The notes: a model not told the origin generated them from the letters alone. DNA of 64,000 nucleotides from Paenibacillus cellulositrophicus (GCF_009363095.1 NZ_CP045296.1:744001-808000), one strand, 5' to 3'. Counted from the first letter of the stretch, positions 17,759-26,922 are shown. Translations and numbers: made by a program.

Positions 17759-18520
17759 ATGGAGTTGACCGCAAAGGAAATGCAAGTCCGGATCGGCAAA
17801 AAAGATATCGTGAAGAACGTTTCGATCCAGGTCAAAAACCGGCAGTTCGTAGGCCTGATTGGTCCAAACGGATGCGGGAAATCCACACTGTTGAAAAGCA
17901 TATACAAGAGCCTGGTTCCGCAGAAAGGGACCGTTTATTTAGACGACCTGGATGTGCTGAAAACGAACGAAAAGAAAGTTTCGCAGCGGCTTGGCGTCGT
18001 GGGCCAGTTCAATGAGATGAATTTTGATTTAACGGTCCAGCAGATGGTCATGTTGGGCAGAACACCGCACAAGAAGCTGCTGGAATCCGACAAAGCGGAG
18101 GATATGGCGATTGTGGAAGAGGCTTTGGCGAGAACGAATTTGCTGGATTATAAAGAGCGCAGCTATTTGTCGCTGTCCGGCGGGGAAAAGCAGAGGGTCA
18201 TTTTGGCGCGGACGATCGCGCAGCAGCCGAAATTCATGATTTTGGATGAACCGACGAATCATCTCGACATTCGGTACCAGCTCGAAATTTTAACTTGTGT
18301 AAAAGGGTTGAATATCGGGGTGCTGGCCGCGCTTCACGATTTGGAAATGGCCGCTCATTACTGCGATTATCTCTATGCCATGAAGCATGGCGAGGTATAT
18401 GCGCATGGCACGCCTGAAGAGGTGCTGACGCCGGAGAACATTGAAGCGCTGTACCAGATCAAGTGTAAGACATATATAAATCCGGTTACGAACGGGTTGG
18501 GATTTGCGTATGGTCTATAA
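17759..18520 (+). CDS. Iron-siderophore ABC transporter ATPase (FecE/FhuC type)
   Basis: A 253-residue ABC ATPase with Walker A 'GPNGCGKST' (~35), signature 'LSGGEKQR' (~142), Walker B 'FMILDEPTNHLD' (~162) and the H-loop in 'ALHDLEMA'. It begins 3 nt after the permease stop and ends 16 nt before the binding protein. It energises the upstream FecCD permease. Confidence 0.94.
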   Translation: MELTAKEMQVRIGKKDIVKNVSIQVKNRQFVGLIGPNGCGKSTLLKSIYKSLVPQKGTVYLDDLDVLKTNEKKVSQRLGVVGQFNEMNFDLTVQQMVMLGRTPHKKLLESDKAEDMAIVEEALARTNLLDYKERSYLSLSGGEKQRVILARTIAQQPKFMILDEPTNHLDIRYQLEILTCVKGLNIGVLAALHDLEMAAHYCDYLYAMKHGEVYAHGTPEEVLTPENIEALYQIKCKTYINPVTNGLGFAYGL

Positions 18521-18536
18521 AAGGGGAGGAAGACAA

Positions 18537-19556
18537 GTGAAAAAACATCTGCTGCTGACTGCCGGGATTGCGGCAATGCTGCTGCTCAGCGCCTGCGGAA
18601 ATGCAGCGAAAACCAGTGAACCGGAGGCCCAAGCTGCCAGCCACTATCCGGTAACCATCGAAAATTTCACGAAGGCGGAAGGCGGAACGACTTGGGAGAA
18701 AAAAGAGCAGGTATTCGATAAGGCGCCAGAACGCATCATGGCCAATACCCGGCCAGCAGCAGAACTGCTGCTCCACCTTGGACTTGGCGACAAAATCGCC
18801 GGGGTCGGCGCAAATTTCGGGGCACCGGATCCAGCGGTCGAATCGGAATATAACAAACTGAATATCCTTAGCGACGAGTACGTCGGCAAAGAGGTTACGC
18901 TGGGTACCAATCCTGACTTGGTTTACGGACGGGGCGGCTTATTCGATAACGCCGATTGGGGAGTCGGCACGGTGGACACCTTGAACGGCATGGGAATCAA
19001 AACCTATGTTCTGGAATCGTCCGTGACCGGGGGAACCTATGATTCGATTTACAAAGATATTGAACATCTAGGTGAAATTTTTAACGTACAAGATAAGGCC
19101 GAGTTGTTCATCAAGGAGCTGAAAGGGAAGCAGGAAGGCATCACCTCCAAACTAGCGGGTATCCAAGCGGAGAAAACATTCGCCTATCTCCATATGAGCG
19201 ATCCGAAGGAAGTGAGCGTATACGCAGCCCAACAAGAAACATTTTTCAATGATGCGTTCAAAATGGTCAAACTGGACAACGTCTTTAAAAATGAAACGGG
19301 CGAGGTCAGCGTCGAAATGCTGATTCAGGCAGACCCCGATGTACTCATCATCCCGGACTGGAGCACGACGGGCGGCACGACTCAGGATAATCTCAAAGAG
19401 GCGCTTTATGCAAATCCCAAATTGTCCAGCATGAAGGCGATCAAAAACAAGCAAATCTATGCGGTGGACTACAACTATATGTTTGGCTATGGCTACAATA
19501 CGATCGACGGGATGGAAAAGCTGGCCAAAGAAATGTATCCTGACTTGTTTAAATAG
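18537..19556 (+). CDS. Iron-siderophore-binding lipoprotein
   Basis: A 339-residue periplasmic-binding-protein-like lipoprotein with lipobox 'LLSAC' (Cys20). 'APERIMANTRPAAELLLHLGLGDKIAGVG' (18724-18810) and 'LIQADPDVLIIPD' are typical of FepB/BtuF-fold siderophore receptors. GTG 18537 is the start because GGGGAGGA lies about 7 nt upstream; the longer frame from 18504 overlaps the ATPase gene. It completes a Fur-controlled binding protein-permease-ATPase set. The siderophore type is not readable. Confidence 0.92.
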   Translation: MKKHLLLTAGIAAMLLLSACGNAAKTSEPEAQAASHYPVTIENFTKAEGGTTWEKKEQVFDKAPERIMANTRPAAELLLHLGLGDKIAGVGANFGAPDPAVESEYNKLNILSDEYVGKEVTLGTNPDLVYGRGGLFDNADWGVGTVDTLNGMGIKTYVLESSVTGGTYDSIYKDIEHLGEIFNVQDKAELFIKELKGKQEGITSKLAGIQAEKTFAYLHMSDPKEVSVYAAQQETFFNDAFKMVKLDNVFKNETGEVSVEMLIQADPDVLIIPDWSTTGGTTQDNLKEALYANPKLSSMKAIKNKQIYAVDYNYMFGYGYNTIDGMEKLAKEMYPDLFK

Positions 19557-19709
19557 TTTCATATCATATAGAAGCGCGTCATGACAACACTTTGTAATCG
19601 ATAGAATCGCTGCTCCTCCATCCGATTTCCTTCCTTCTGATTTGTGTAAATAAGAAGTAACAGCCTGGGCCATACTATGCCAATAGGAAATGAATGGGAG
19701 GTGGGAGTG

Positions 19710-19922
19710 ATGAGCGAGACCAGTATTACGATTCATTTTGTCGGCGGAGAAGCACTCAATATTATATCCGATGACGTCAGCGGTGTAATTTCCAGGCTGA
19801 AAAGCGAGGAATGGGTAGAATTGAATGAGCATCAGGTGCAAACTTCGAACATTTCCTTTTTTACGGTGTATGAGTCCGGCTTTGGCAAAAACAGCGAAAA
19901 ACAGCTTCCGTCTAAAAGCTGA
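19710..19922 (+). CDS. Small hypothetical protein, 70 residues
   Basis: I do not recognise this gene. It encodes a short acidic soluble protein ('SETSITIHFVGGEALNIISD') with predicted beta-strands and no signal or membrane segment. GGGAGGTGGGAG lies just before the ATG. It ends before a strong terminator, so it is likely a real monocistronic gene. Confidence 0.65.
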   Translation: MSETSITIHFVGGEALNIISDDVSGVISRLKSEEWVELNEHQVQTSNISFFTVYESGFGKNSEKQLPSKS

Positions 19923-19945
19923 ATGGGTCATTAGCATCGCGAACG

Positions 19946-19976
19946 ACAGCCTGGAACGATCCGGGCTGTTTTTTTG
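19946..19976 (+). terminator. Intrinsic terminator after the 70-residue ORF
   Basis: ACAGCCTGGA and TCCGGGCTGT form a 10-bp stem with one G-T pair and a 4-nt loop, followed by seven T. Confidence 0.85.
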
Positions 19977-20149
19977 TCGTGAAGACTTTCATATCTGTAC
20001 CCAGCAGTAGGCTGATGGGCTTCTCCTCCATCCCGTTATCCTCGACTAAGGTCTAGTGATCACACTGGCCTTTTGATAGGTGTGCTCCATGCGATTTTCC
20101 TTATAATTAAGATTATACATAACCAAACAGGAAGAAACTGGGGGTACAA

Positions 20150-21028
20150 ATGAAAAACATAATCACAGGGACGACCGCCGTACTTGCCGTCATGCTGCTC
20201 GCAGGCTGCGGAACCATGGAGGATGCTGCACAAAAGCTCAAGCAGGGGGCGCACGAAACGGCAATGACTGCCGGAACAACGGTCATGGATACAGTGAGCG
20301 GTATCGAAGAAAGCATCAAAAGCAAGGGTGACAGCATTCAGCTTACAGCCGAACGGGAAGTTGGGGCAGATTCGTCGGTACAAATTCACCATAAAGCAGG
20401 GAATATCACTCTCGTACGGGGGACAGGAAATAAGATCACCGTGGAGACCACCATCTGGTTTTTAAATGATCAGACTCATCGCAATATTGCCGAGCAAGCG
20501 GTAACCTCCATTGTGGATAAAAACGGCACGATGGAGATCGTGACACATGCAAATGGGGATCCCAAACGAGATTTATGGGATTGGGCAGAGTCCCGTTTCG
20601 GGAAATCCGAGCTGTTGATCGAGTATGTCGTCAACGTACCGGAACAGATCACCGGTTATGAAATTATTAACGATGTCGGCGGCATCACGATGAAAAACCT
20701 GAACGGATCGTATCAGGTTGAAAATAGTGTTGGCAGTATTACCGTCGAAGGAGCGCATGTTGCAGGGAAATCCAGAATCCAATCGGATGCCGGAAGCGTC
20801 CGTGTGGACATCCACGAAATGGAGAAGGACAGCACTCTTCAGGTAGGCACTGATGTAGGCGGAGTCCATGCGGCACTTGCAAGTTCCTTGTCTTGCACCT
20901 TGAAGGTTCGGAGCGAACTCGGAACCATTTCCGGTGTATCGAGCGGTTCTACCGACTTCAACGGCGGGGGCCCGGTCATTACGCTTTCCTCTTCGGTCGG
21001 AGCGATTTCGGTAGAAGAAGCCATTTGA
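20150..21028 (+). CDS. DUF4097-like repeat lipoprotein
   Basis: A 292-residue exported lipoprotein with lipobox 'MLLAGC' (Cys20). After a helical linker rich in Ala, Thr and Glu (~25-65), the rest is a series of short beta repeats ('VQIHHKAGNITLVRGTG', 'GGITMKNLNGSYQVENSVG', 'GSITVEGAHVAGKSRI'). These resemble the DUF4097/DUF2807 beta-helix family of putative adhesins and anti-sigma-linked proteins. It stands alone with its own terminator. The function is unknown. Confidence 0.75.
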   Translation: MKNIITGTTAVLAVMLLAGCGTMEDAAQKLKQGAHETAMTAGTTVMDTVSGIEESIKSKGDSIQLTAEREVGADSSVQIHHKAGNITLVRGTGNKITVETTIWFLNDQTHRNIAEQAVTSIVDKNGTMEIVTHANGDPKRDLWDWAESRFGKSELLIEYVVNVPEQITGYEIINDVGGITMKNLNGSYQVENSVGSITVEGAHVAGKSRIQSDAGSVRVDIHEMEKDSTLQVGTDVGGVHAALASSLSCTLKVRSELGTISGVSSGSTDFNGGGPVITLSSSVGAISVEEAI

Positions 21029-21086
21029 AATCAGTGATTTGAAACCATGTATGTTTAGATGATTTGTGATTATCTTTGGCACCATG

Positions 21087-21132
21087 AAGAGGCTGTCCCT
21101 GAGTCCGTAGACCTGGGGACGGCCTCTTTGTT
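21087..21132 (+). terminator. Intrinsic terminator after the DUF4097-like gene
   Basis: A 13-bp stem (21087-21099 with 21116-21128, with G-T pairing) and a 16-nt loop, followed by a short T-rich run. Confidence 0.7.
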
Positions 21133-21244
21133 TGTTCGACATTAACTTTGAAAATATTGCCTAATCCCCAAAATATTTATATTCCTTAAGCCAGATTTAC
21201 TATAAGATATAGGAAGTACAGTCGTAATTTGGGGGTTCGACCAC

Positions 21245-22852
21245 ATGGAAAACAATTACCTCGCCGAGGTTCGACGACGTTGCATCGCCTATGGAATGCA
21301 GCCAACCGATGTTCCCTCACTCCGAACAACCGTGTCCGAAGAGCATCTACAGAGACAGAAGCGGCTTTATGCCGACATTCTGGAGGTTACCAAGGGATTT
21401 GGAGAGAACACGATTCAATTACTAAACGGGCAAATGGTTTCATTCGTCGTCACGGATGACAAAGGTTTGGTTATTGATTCCTTCGGTGATCGAATTATGA
21501 GAGAAAATCTGTCGCAATTGAATATTAAAGAAGGGAGCTTACTCATTGAGAGAGAGGTGGGGATTTGTGCGACGCTGATCACGCTGGAGTACAAAATTCC
21601 ATTTCAAACGGTGGGGACGGATCATTTCCATCTTGTTCTGCACGAATCCGCCTGCCACAGCGTCCCGTTTTCGTTTCCTGGCAATCATGGGGTGCGCGAA
21701 GGAACGATCTCCCTGATGACAAGCATCGTCGATTTCAGCAATTACCAGCTCGCCATGCTCGTCAATATGGCGGAATCCATGGGAAGGGAGCTGAAGCTGA
21801 GAAAAGCGAACCAGCGGCAGCTGGATCTGCACCATCTCATGGTCGACAATTTGGATACCGGAATTCTTTTGGCTGACCGCTCCGGAATTATAGTCGATTT
21901 CAACCACGTCGCCCTAAACATCATCCCCGATTATATTTCCGTCGGACAGTCCTCCTATCAAATTGCGGAGCTCGGACCGCATTTTTTGCAAACAATCGCT
22001 AACGGCCAGCGGCAGCGGGGAATCGAGGTTCATTTTCACGCCGGCGGGACACGCACGGTTTGCCTTGCCGACATCATTCCGATATTTGAAAATGGGATCA
22101 TCCAAGGCGCCTATGCGCAGCTGCGGGATATTACCGAACGTTTTTTGTTGGAGCAGCAGATCATCGTCAGCGAAAAGCTATCGGCCATCGGCAAGCTGGC
22201 CGCCGGTTTAGCCCATGAAATCCGCAACCCGCTAACCTCCATCATGGGCTTTGTGCAAATTATCCGCGAGCGGCCGCTGGACCCGGACACGACCCGTTAT
22301 TTGGGTTTCGTACACGAGGAGCTGGTGCGCGTCAAAAATCTCGTATCGGATTTTGTCACGATGTCCAAGCCTTCTTTTCCAATCGTCAAGCCGATCGAAA
22401 TCAATCTGTTCCTTGACAGCGTGCTTGATTTTATGGAAGGACAGGCCGCGCTGCACGATATCCGGTTTATCCGGGATTACCATACCCGTGACCAGGACAT
22501 CCTGTATGCCGATGCTTCGCAAATTAAGCAGGTACTGATCAATATTTTACAAAATGCCGTTGAAGCGTCCCAGCCTAAAGAAGCCGTAACCTTAAAATCT
22601 ACCATTCAAAACAAACATCTAACCATCACTATTTCTGACAATGGCACCGGTATTAGTCCAGAAAACCTCACAAAAATACAGAATCCTTTTTTTACGACCA
22701 AAGAGAACGGAACGGGCCTGGGTCTATCCGTATCCTACCGCATTATTAACAACCACAACGGAGAGATCACCGTCGACTCCAGATTGGGTGCAGGAACGGA
22801 ATTCAATATCCGATTACCTTTGTCAGGCATTTTAAAGGAGTGTCCTGTGTGA
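21245..22852 (+). CDS. Sensor histidine kinase with AcoR-like N-terminus and PAS domain
   Basis: A 535-residue soluble kinase with no membrane segments. Residues ~50-170 resemble the GAF-like sensory module of AcoR-type sigma-54 activators ('VVTDDKGLVIDSFGD', 'GICATLITLEYKIPFQTVGTDHF'). A PAS domain (~190-300, 'LDTGILLADRSGIIVDFNHVA') follows. The HisKA phospho-acceptor is His324 ('GLAHEIRNPLTSI'), with N-, G1- and G2-boxes 'NILQNAVEAS', 'DNGTGIS' and 'GTGLGLS' in an NtrB/KinA-like ATPase domain. No response regulator is adjacent. The stop overlaps the GTG of the ThDP enzyme gene, so the kinase is translationally coupled to an enzyme rather than a regulator. Confidence 0.88.
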   Translation: MENNYLAEVRRRCIAYGMQPTDVPSLRTTVSEEHLQRQKRLYADILEVTKGFGENTIQLLNGQMVSFVVTDDKGLVIDSFGDRIMRENLSQLNIKEGSLLIEREVGICATLITLEYKIPFQTVGTDHFHLVLHESACHSVPFSFPGNHGVREGTISLMTSIVDFSNYQLAMLVNMAESMGRELKLRKANQRQLDLHHLMVDNLDTGILLADRSGIIVDFNHVALNIIPDYISVGQSSYQIAELGPHFLQTIANGQRQRGIEVHFHAGGTRTVCLADIIPIFENGIIQGAYAQLRDITERFLLEQQIIVSEKLSAIGKLAAGLAHEIRNPLTSIMGFVQIIRERPLDPDTTRYLGFVHEELVRVKNLVSDFVTMSKPSFPIVKPIEINLFLDSVLDFMEGQAALHDIRFIRDYHTRDQDILYADASQIKQVLINILQNAVEASQPKEAVTLKSTIQNKHLTITISDNGTGISPENLTKIQNPFFTTKENGTGLGLSVSYRIINNHNGEITVDSRLGAGTEFNIRLPLSGILKECPV

Positions 22853-24483
22853 AAAATGTCGTAGAGCTCTTAGTTGAAACGCTGGTCAGTCTGGATATTC
22901 AGCATGCTTTCGGAATTCCGGGCAAATCCGTTGCCCCTGTGATTCTGGAATTTGGCAACCAGGGGATCGAATTTATTCTGGGAAGGCATGAAAGCGGGGC
23001 GGGTTTTGCAGCCGGAGGTTATGCTTTTGCGGGGAAAAGGCTGGGGGTGGTCGTCGGAACTTCAGGACCGGGAGGGACCAATCTGGTCACTGCCGCAGCG
23101 CATGCGAAAATGAACTGCCTTCCCGTTCTCTTCATCACGGGACATCAGTCGGCGGCGGAAACAGGGATCCCGCAGTGCCAGGATTCTTCGTTATTCGGCA
23201 TCGATTTGGCGGAAATTATGAAACCCGTCACGCTGTTCAGCACGATGGTTTCCCGCGCCGATACCTTCCCGGCGATTCTTAATCATGCGCTTCGCGAAGC
23301 CATGACCGGACGCAAAGGTCCGGTACATCTGTGCATCCCGTTTGATGTGATGATTTCGCCAGTAGCCGAGACGAATATCCATATTCCGTCAAGCCGCCTA
23401 AACTATGCCGCAACCAATCTGACGGATGTGGTGAATCAGGTGCGAGTCGCCCGAAACCCGGTCATTCTGGCAGGAAAGGGGGTCGTCCTCTCCGGAGCTC
23501 AGGAGCCCCTCGCCAGGTTCGCCGCGCAGTTTCAGATTCCCGTCGTCACAACTCCCGGTGGCAAGGGGAGCATCCATTCGATGCATCCACAATATTACGG
23601 ACCTTTTGGTCTGGGCGGACACCAAAAAGCCAAGCACCTGCTGGAGTCGGACGTTGACCTGATGCTGGTGATGGGATCGCGTTTGAGCGATACCGCACTG
23701 GCGGGCTTGGACCGTTCTTATTTCCCGCAAAAGATCATTCAGTTCGATATCTCTTATGAATTTATGGGCGGGATTATCCAGGCTGAGCATACGCATGTGT
23801 TCGGCGATATTACAACGAATCTCGACGAGTTGCTGCGCCTGTATCCGAATGAAAACGTGAGTGATGACTTGCGGTTTGGTGAGCGGTATCATGATCCGCT
23901 GCCCGAGCTTCAATCCCTTTCGGTCGCGGAAGTCTGCCAGGCGGTAGGGGATATCATTCCTGAGCGAACCACGGTTTTTGCCGATGATGGCGCACATGGG
24001 TACCATGCGGTTCGATGGCTGGATGTAAAGCCGGGCGTCACATTTTTCTTCGACTCCTATTTTGCTTCCATGGCCAATGCGATCGGGATGGCGATTGGTA
24101 CAAAATTTGCCGACCGGGACCAGAACGTCATCTGCTTGACGGGAGACGGCTGTTTATTTATGCTGGGCTCCGAAATCTCGACCTGCGTCGCCGAGCAGCT
24201 TCCGGTTATTTTTATCGTCATCAATAACGGACAGCTGGATATGGCATTAAAAGGGATGCGCGAGTTTACCGGAAGAACCGACGGCACGGTCTTTAAGCAG
24301 CCTTTGGATGCCGCAGCGTATGCGGCTTCAATGGGAGCGGACAGCGCACGGTGCACGACGCTCAGCGAATTTACGGATGTTTTTAAACAGGCACTGCAGC
24401 TCAATAAGCCTTTTGTGATTGACGTGATCGTGGACAAAGAGGAGATCCCTTCCACCTTGGCCCGGCAAATGAAGCTCGATTAA
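22849..24483 (+). CDS. Acetolactate-synthase-like ThDP-dependent enzyme
   Basis: A 544-residue protein with the three-domain layout of acetolactate synthase and related 2-oxoacid enzymes: PYR (~1-170), central (~185-330) and PP (~360-530). Glu48 in 'GRHESGAGFAAGGY' is the ThDP-activating glutamate. 'GDG' at 432-434 and 'NN' at 459-460 form the ThDP/Mg motif. GTG 22849 has AAAGGAG 8 nt upstream and overlaps the kinase stop. It is a monocistronic large-subunit type without a regulatory subunit, so a catabolic or acetoin-related role is as likely as valine/isoleucine synthesis. The specificity is not readable. Confidence 0.87.
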   Translation: MKNVVELLVETLVSLDIQHAFGIPGKSVAPVILEFGNQGIEFILGRHESGAGFAAGGYAFAGKRLGVVVGTSGPGGTNLVTAAAHAKMNCLPVLFITGHQSAAETGIPQCQDSSLFGIDLAEIMKPVTLFSTMVSRADTFPAILNHALREAMTGRKGPVHLCIPFDVMISPVAETNIHIPSSRLNYAATNLTDVVNQVRVARNPVILAGKGVVLSGAQEPLARFAAQFQIPVVTTPGGKGSIHSMHPQYYGPFGLGGHQKAKHLLESDVDLMLVMGSRLSDTALAGLDRSYFPQKIIQFDISYEFMGGIIQAEHTHVFGDITTNLDELLRLYPNENVSDDLRFGERYHDPLPELQSLSVAEVCQAVGDIIPERTTVFADDGAHGYHAVRWLDVKPGVTFFFDSYFASMANAIGMAIGTKFADRDQNVICLTGDGCLFMLGSEISTCVAEQLPVIFIVINNGQLDMALKGMREFTGRTDGTVFKQPLDAAAYAASMGADSARCTTLSEFTDVFKQALQLNKPFVIDVIVDKEEIPSTLARQMKLD

Positions 24484-24523
24484 GATATTTTTGCATAACC
24501 GAATTGACCGGATCACGCGAGAG

Positions 24524-24548
24524 AAGCGCCATATTGGCGCTTTTTTAT
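24524..24548 (+). terminator. Intrinsic terminator of the kinase/ThDP operon
   Basis: AAGCGCCA and TGGCGCTT form a perfect 8-bp stem with a 3-nt loop, followed by a T-run. Confidence 0.85.
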
Positions 24549-24690
24549 TTTTGCAAATTTTCGTTTTTTTGATAGATTGGGAGGATTGTTTAGCGGCATT
24601 AGGAATTGGGTTCATCCCAAATATGGGCAAATCATGTGAGTATTTAGCCCTAATTCTTTGGAAAACGGTTTTCATAGCCAGTTATTTCTA

Positions 24691-24705
24691 TTAGCATAAT
24701 GCTAA
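24691..24705. promoter_or_regulatory. 15-bp palindrome before the helveticin J-like gene
   Basis: TTAGCAT and ATGCTAA flank a single central A, 26 nt before the start codon. It looks like an operator; the regulator is unknown. Confidence 0.4.
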
Positions 24706-24731
24706 CAACTCTCAATGGAGGTATGAACAAG

Positions 24732-25721
24732 ATGTATTCATTTCAGTCATTGATCTCAAGGAACAAGCATTTTAAATTATTCTGCTTCGTTGCTCTTTCC
24801 ATCCTGCTCTTTGGGATGTCGAGTCTGACCGCCTTTGCGGCATCGCCGGGAAAAACCGTCAACGCTTCGGCGAAACTGGCATACAACCTTAAAGGACTTC
24901 ATCATAAACTGGCGGTTCAGAAAGCTTATATTGCTTCGAAATACGTATATGTTACCCAGCGGTCCAAAGGGACGGTCTATCTATCAAGGCTGGTTATCAA
25001 CGGCAATACCGCTACATACAAGGATGAAATGAAGATCACCAATGCCGGTCACGGGCAAACGCTTGATATGTATACCTACAAAGGGATCAACTATTTTTAC
25101 TTCAGCTCAAAAGCCGATCCTTCAACAAGCAATTATTGGTCGCTCCAGGTCGCGAGACTTCAATATTCGGCCGGCAAGACCTTGGATTATACGGACCTTC
25201 ACCGGTTCACGTATATGAATTACGCTAACAAAAAGGGCACAAGACTAGGCGACACGTACCGTGTTGACGGCGGCGGAAACAGCACATATACTTTTTTTCG
25301 GGTTCAAACGAAACAAGGAAAGGTCACCTGGTCCGTTTATGATACGGTTAAACTGAACAAGCTGCTGGACAGCAACGAGCAGGTCCGTCTGGATAGTGCG
25401 GCGGCGAGGGCAGCATGTGTATCCAGCTTTACCCAGTCGGGCAGTGCCATCGTGAGACCGAACGGTTCTTTCCAAGGCGCCGACCTGCTTGGCAAAACGG
25501 AAATTTATACGTCTGGCGGCGCTGAAGGAAACACCCCGCAGATTGCTATGATATCTAACACGGGAGCTTATAAGAGCCTGGTGAAAATCACCAACGTGGG
25601 AAAACATGAAATCGAGGGCGTACAAAACAAAAACGGGAACGTTTATTTTAATATCGTAACCAATCCCGACAGTAAGCAGAATACCCAGAAAATTTTTTAC
25701 GTTCCAGACAGCATTTTTTAA
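24732..25721 (+). CDS. Secreted helveticin J-like protein
   Basis: A 329-residue exported protein. A Sec signal peptide ends at 'LTAFA' with cleavage before 'ASPGK'. The mature part ('KYVYVTQRSKGTVYLSRLVING', 'ITNAGHGQTLDMYTYKGINYFY') resembles the helveticin J class III bacteriocin family known from lactobacilli, which adopts a beta-propeller-like fold. ATG 24732 has GGAGGT with 10 nt spacing; ATG 24723 is too close. It has its own terminator and no neighbouring immunity gene. It could be a bacteriolysin-like effector or merely a secreted propeller protein. Confidence 0.6.
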   Translation: MYSFQSLISRNKHFKLFCFVALSILLFGMSSLTAFAASPGKTVNASAKLAYNLKGLHHKLAVQKAYIASKYVYVTQRSKGTVYLSRLVINGNTATYKDEMKITNAGHGQTLDMYTYKGINYFYFSSKADPSTSNYWSLQVARLQYSAGKTLDYTDLHRFTYMNYANKKGTRLGDTYRVDGGGNSTYTFFRVQTKQGKVTWSVYDTVKLNKLLDSNEQVRLDSAAARAACVSSFTQSGSAIVRPNGSFQGADLLGKTEIYTSGGAEGNTPQIAMISNTGAYKSLVKITNVGKHEIEGVQNKNGNVYFNIVTNPDSKQNTQKIFYVPDSIF

Positions 25722-25756
25722 TCGCGATCGTGCTAGCTGGTTCGATGAAAAGACAG

Positions 25757-25788
25757 AAAACAACCTGAGCATGGTTCAGGTTGTTTTT
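25757..25788 (+). terminator. Intrinsic terminator after the helveticin J-like gene
   Basis: AACAACCTGA and TCAGGTTGTT form a 10-bp perfect stem followed by TTTTT. Confidence 0.85.
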
Positions 25789-25905
25789 CTATTGGGAGCG
25801 ATTATGAAATTTTTCCAGGCGTCCGTTACCATGATAAAATAGTACGGAGCTATTCAACTTCTAATTATTTAACGAATCGTCATTGCAAAGGAAAGGTGAA
25901 GAAAA

Positions 25906-26382
25906 TTGTCAGCCAAGACGAATGCCTGCCGAATACTCGACACGCTTCAAATCAAGTATTCGCTGCACGAATATGAATGGGACGAAAATCAGCTAGATGC
26001 GGCAACGGTTGCCGCGAAAGTAGGGCTGGAGCCCGGCCAGCTGTTCAAGACGCTCATTTTAAAAGGGGATAAGACAGGGGTCATCGCAGCTTGTATTCCA
26101 GGCGACCGGGAACTGAATCTGAAAAGTCTGGCCGCTGCAAGCGGCAATAAAAAAGTGGAGATGGTGCCCGTGAAAGACATTCAATCCTTAACAGGGTATA
26201 TCCGGGGCGGTGTGTCTCCACTGGGCATGAAAAAGAAGTATCCACTGTATATGAATACATCCGTGAGCTCCATGGAAGTCGTCAGCATTAGCGGAGGAAG
26301 ACGAGGGCTGCAGATTTTTCTAAGTGGACAGGACTTAGCGGCAGCTGCAGAGGGAGTGCTGGCCGATCTTGTGTACAGTTAG
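25906..26382 (+). CDS. ybaK: YbaK/EbsC-family aminoacyl-tRNA deacylase
   Basis: A 158-residue cytoplasmic protein of the YbaK branch, which hydrolyses Cys-tRNA(Pro). It carries 'EPGQLFKTLILKGDKTG', with the key Lys in the 'KTL' strand, and 'YIRGGVSPLGMKKKYP', with the 'GGxSPxG' loop characteristic of YbaK. TTG start with AAAGGTGAAG upstream. It is a stand-alone gene, and its length equals the family norm. Confidence 0.92.
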   Translation: MSAKTNACRILDTLQIKYSLHEYEWDENQLDAATVAAKVGLEPGQLFKTLILKGDKTGVIAACIPGDRELNLKSLAAASGNKKVEMVPVKDIQSLTGYIRGGVSPLGMKKKYPLYMNTSVSSMEVVSISGGRRGLQIFLSGQDLAAAAEGVLADLVYS

Positions 26383-26428
26383 CCCGCGATGATGGAACCG
26401 GTTTAAACACATCAACCTGCAGGTCCAA

Positions 26429-26533
26429 TCAGATTTTGCCTATTGAACTCAAAAGCTGCATAAATGCGATAAAAAAGCCGCCAATCAACACTAAAACAAT
26501 GACCATGATCAATACAAATCTTTTTCCATCCAT
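26429..26533 (-). CDS. 34-residue single-span membrane peptide
   Basis: This ORF begins ATG GAT GGA AAA AGA (minus strand) and ends TGA at 26429-26431. A GAGGTG ribosome-binding site lies 7 nt before the ATG. The product starts 'MDGKRFVLIMVIVLVLIGG' and is a short basic head plus one strongly hydrophobic helix, so it should span the membrane once. It sits alone between two plus-strand genes. I recognise no family. Its coding status rests on the ribosome-binding site and the coherent membrane-helix composition. Confidence 0.55.
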   Translation of the reverse strand: MDGKRFVLIMVIVLVLIGGFFIAFMQLLSSIGKI

Positions 26534-26623
26534 CGTTAAACACCTCAGGATGATTATACCAAAAGATAGCCCTGATCCATAACAAATATGGAACGCTAGG
26601 CGGGAACTTATTAGGAGGTAGTT

Positions 26624-26872
26624 ATGAAGGTAGAAATTGAAGTCAAAGCGTTCGGAAAAGAAAATGTCGAAGGAACCACTGACGCATTTAAAAGCACCGA
26701 GCTTTCACGGGTGTATTATCTGTCAGAGGACACAACATTAGTGGAAGTCTTCACCTTATTAAGTGGCGCTTTCGATGAAGCGGAGAGCAATTATGCGGAC
26801 CCAGAGCAATGTCTGGGGAAAATTGTGATTCGGGCGAAAAAAGAAAACGGTGAAATTCATTTCTTGGGTTAA
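26624..26872 (+). CDS. Small hypothetical protein, 82 residues
   Basis: I do not recognise it. It is an acidic soluble protein ('MKVEIEVKAFGKENVEG', 'FDEAESNYADPEQCLGKI') with mixed alpha/beta prediction. AGGAGGTA lies 5-7 nt before the ATG. It is followed closely by the NAD(P)-binding protein gene and may be co-transcribed with it. Confidence 0.7.
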   Translation: MKVEIEVKAFGKENVEGTTDAFKSTELSRVYYLSEDTTLVEVFTLLSGAFDEAESNYADPEQCLGKIVIRAKKENGEIHFLG

Positions 26873-26922
26873 TAACAATCTTATCTATCCATAATTAGTA
26901 TAGAAGAAAGGAAGGATTTATT

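Noticed and set aside
24491..24694. 67-codon plus-strand frame after the ThDP enzyme gene
   Set aside because: It runs straight across the strong terminator at 24524-24548 and has no ribosome-binding site.
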